From Dehalococcoidia bacterium (GTDB lineage: Bacteria; Chloroflexota; Dehalococcoidia; JACPQF01): DNA of 5,328 nt. Made by a program: the position numbers and the translations under genes. The notes below the pieces were generated by a model. That model searched no databases, was not told the DNA's origin, and saw only the letters and a list, made by a program, of their open reading frames with translations. The stretch lies in the NCBI GenBank assembly GCA_030650265.1, contig JAUSEJ010000225.1, positions 1 to 5,328 of the forward strand. Direction: 5' to 3'. Positions 4,303 through 5,328 of this stretch are shown here, one piece after another; position 1 is the first letter of the stretch; the number at the start of each line of letters is the position of its first letter.

Positions 4303-5328
4303 TTAGTCCTGGCTGGCGCTCCGTCGATGAAATCGTAGGAAGACCAGGATGCCTAGGGACACGGCAACCAGTATTACGCCACCAGCGAGGTAGAATGAGA
4401 GAGGCGATGTCAAGGGCGAGGAACTGCGCGTCAGTTCGCCCAGTTTTAGGTTCACCTGGTAAGAAAGAAACGATTTGCCCGGACTCTTATCTGCTTGCGC
4501 CCAGAAATCGGCTGACTTGATCTCAGCCGCCACGGCCGGCGCGTAGCCGTCGGCAAGCATGAGCAAGATCATCGTGGCCTCGCTCTCCCTCGGCGGCATA
4601 GCGAGCGATACCTTCCCGGCCGGGTCAGGGTCGAAAAAATATCCGTAGCCCGCTCTCCCGGACTGTGGTGGAAAGGTAATGAGAACCAGAGCGCGCGCCT
4701 GCACTCCGCCTGTATCAACGATGGCTGTACTCTCCTTGGGAAGATCGGCCGGCGAGTAGCGCGGGATAACGGCCTCATGGGTTCCTTTTTGGCAATAGCT
4801 GGTCATGCCTATTTCTTCAACAACTTTTGCCTTGCCGGCGGTTAGGGTAGCCTTTTGGATTTGCGGTAGGCAGGACCCCTCCGGATCGATAGCGCCGTCA
4901 TGCTGCCCATTGCCGTTCAAGTCGGCGAAGAAACCGTGCGAGATGAATATCGCGTCCACCGCGTCCAGGCCATTGGCGGCGCGCGCTCGTCCGCCGAAGT
5001 CCTTCTTGAGTGCCAGGTAGAGATCTTGAACGTCGAACAAACGGCCACCGCCAGATGCCTTTTCGCTCTTGAATCCCTCGATCGAGGCCATGAGCTCCGA
5101 AGCTTCCACTTGGAGCGGATCGTCGTCGCCGACTGGAAGAGCCTCAATCGAGAATTCCCAGTTTTGGACAAAAGTACCCTTGGGCAACGGCAGATAAAAC
5201 CGCGCCACCCCTCCGGGCGGAATGTCCTCGGGCGATGTCGGTCCGCTTACGTATCCAACGTTTCCAGGGTTGTCCACGTATTTCATCGTGATCTGCGTGC
5301 GCTCGCTGGTCGTGGAATCACGATTAAC
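4303..5328 (-). CDS. Unrecognised extracellular protein with C-terminal membrane anchor, N-terminus outside window
   Basis: The minus-strand frame is open from the window edge to TAA 4305-4303 (341 codons). An ATG at 5286 exists, but the 14 codons before it continue the frame with similar beta-rich content (...TSERTQITMKYVDNPGN) and no stop. The true start therefore lies beyond the window and probably carries a signal peptide. Numbered from that Met, IPPGGVARFYLPLP (22-35) looks like a beta-sandwich strand pair, DLNGNGQHD (122-130) resembles an EF-hand/dockerin calcium loop, and C139 and the Cys in TSYC may form a disulfide. A single hydrophobic helix (about 296-317) is followed by RFHRR and a short tail, the layout of a type I anchored surface protein. 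The ectodomain family is not recognised. A structural or adhesion role is a guess from architecture only. Confidence 0.75.
   Translation of the reverse strand, partial: VNRDSTTSERTQITMKYVDNPGNVGYVSGPTSPEDIPPGGVARFYLPLPKGTFVQNWEFSIEALPVGDDDPLQVEASELMASIEGFKSEKASGGGRLFDVQDLYLALKKDFGGRARAANGLDAVDAIFISHGFFADLNGNGQHDGAIDPEGSCLPQIQKATLTAGKAKVVEEIGMTSYCQKGTHEAVIPRYSPADLPKESTAIVDTGGVQARALVLITFPPQSGRAGYGYFFDPDPAGKVSLAMPPRESEATMILLMLADGYAPAVAAEIKSADFWAQADKSPGKSFLSYQVNLKLGELTRSSSPLTSPLSFYLAGGVILVAVSLGILVFLRFHRRSASQD

Overview
The window is a GC-rich bacterial chromosomal segment. Most genes lie on the minus strand; one DNA-repair gene is on the plus strand. Both edges cut genes: a membrane glycosyltransferase loses its C-terminus at base 1 and a surface-anchored protein loses its N-terminus at base 5328. 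Short intergenic gaps, three GTG starts, near-consensus sigma70-type promoters and a DUF2281-like antitoxin/PIN pair would fit a Chloroflexota-like bacterium. This is inference only, since no marker gene is present.

Left region (1-1960, minus strand). Read in the direction of transcription it holds: a strong promoter (TTGACA-N17-TATCCT); an ArsR/SmtB-family metal-sensor-like repressor (1889-1596); an in-frame coding-like tail after its TAG stop (1595-1389); a VapB-like DUF2281 antitoxin (1328-1113); a C-terminal scrap of its PIN toxin (1112-1017); and a GT-C type glycosyltransferase starting at GTG 1010. The repressor is the most notable item. Its frame is interrupted once, by TGA at codon 54, exactly where CmtR-like sensors carry the first cysteine of the metal-binding CxxxC motif. 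A perfect 7-bp hairpin follows, with its loop 18-21 nt after the TGA, where bacterial SECIS loops lie. So this is either a selenocysteine-containing metal sensor or a nonsense-mutated gene. The decayed toxin and the odd tail next to it keep the second reading alive.

Middle region (1955-4219). An FMN-dependent nitronate monooxygenase-family enzyme (minus strand) lies downstream of a YbgC/4HBT hotdog thioesterase (minus strand). A striking 18-bp perfect inverted repeat sits between them, just after the thioesterase stop. The thioesterase is divergent from a short AlkA-type DNA glycosylase (plus strand). Each of these two genes has its own near-consensus promoter in the shared upstream region, and those promoters settle otherwise ambiguous start codons.

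Right region (4220-5328). A short convergent intergenic gap is followed by an unrecognised extracellular protein. It has an EF-hand-like calcium loop and a C-terminal membrane anchor with a basic cytoplasmic tail.

No tRNA, rRNA, CRISPR array, transposase or replication origin was seen.
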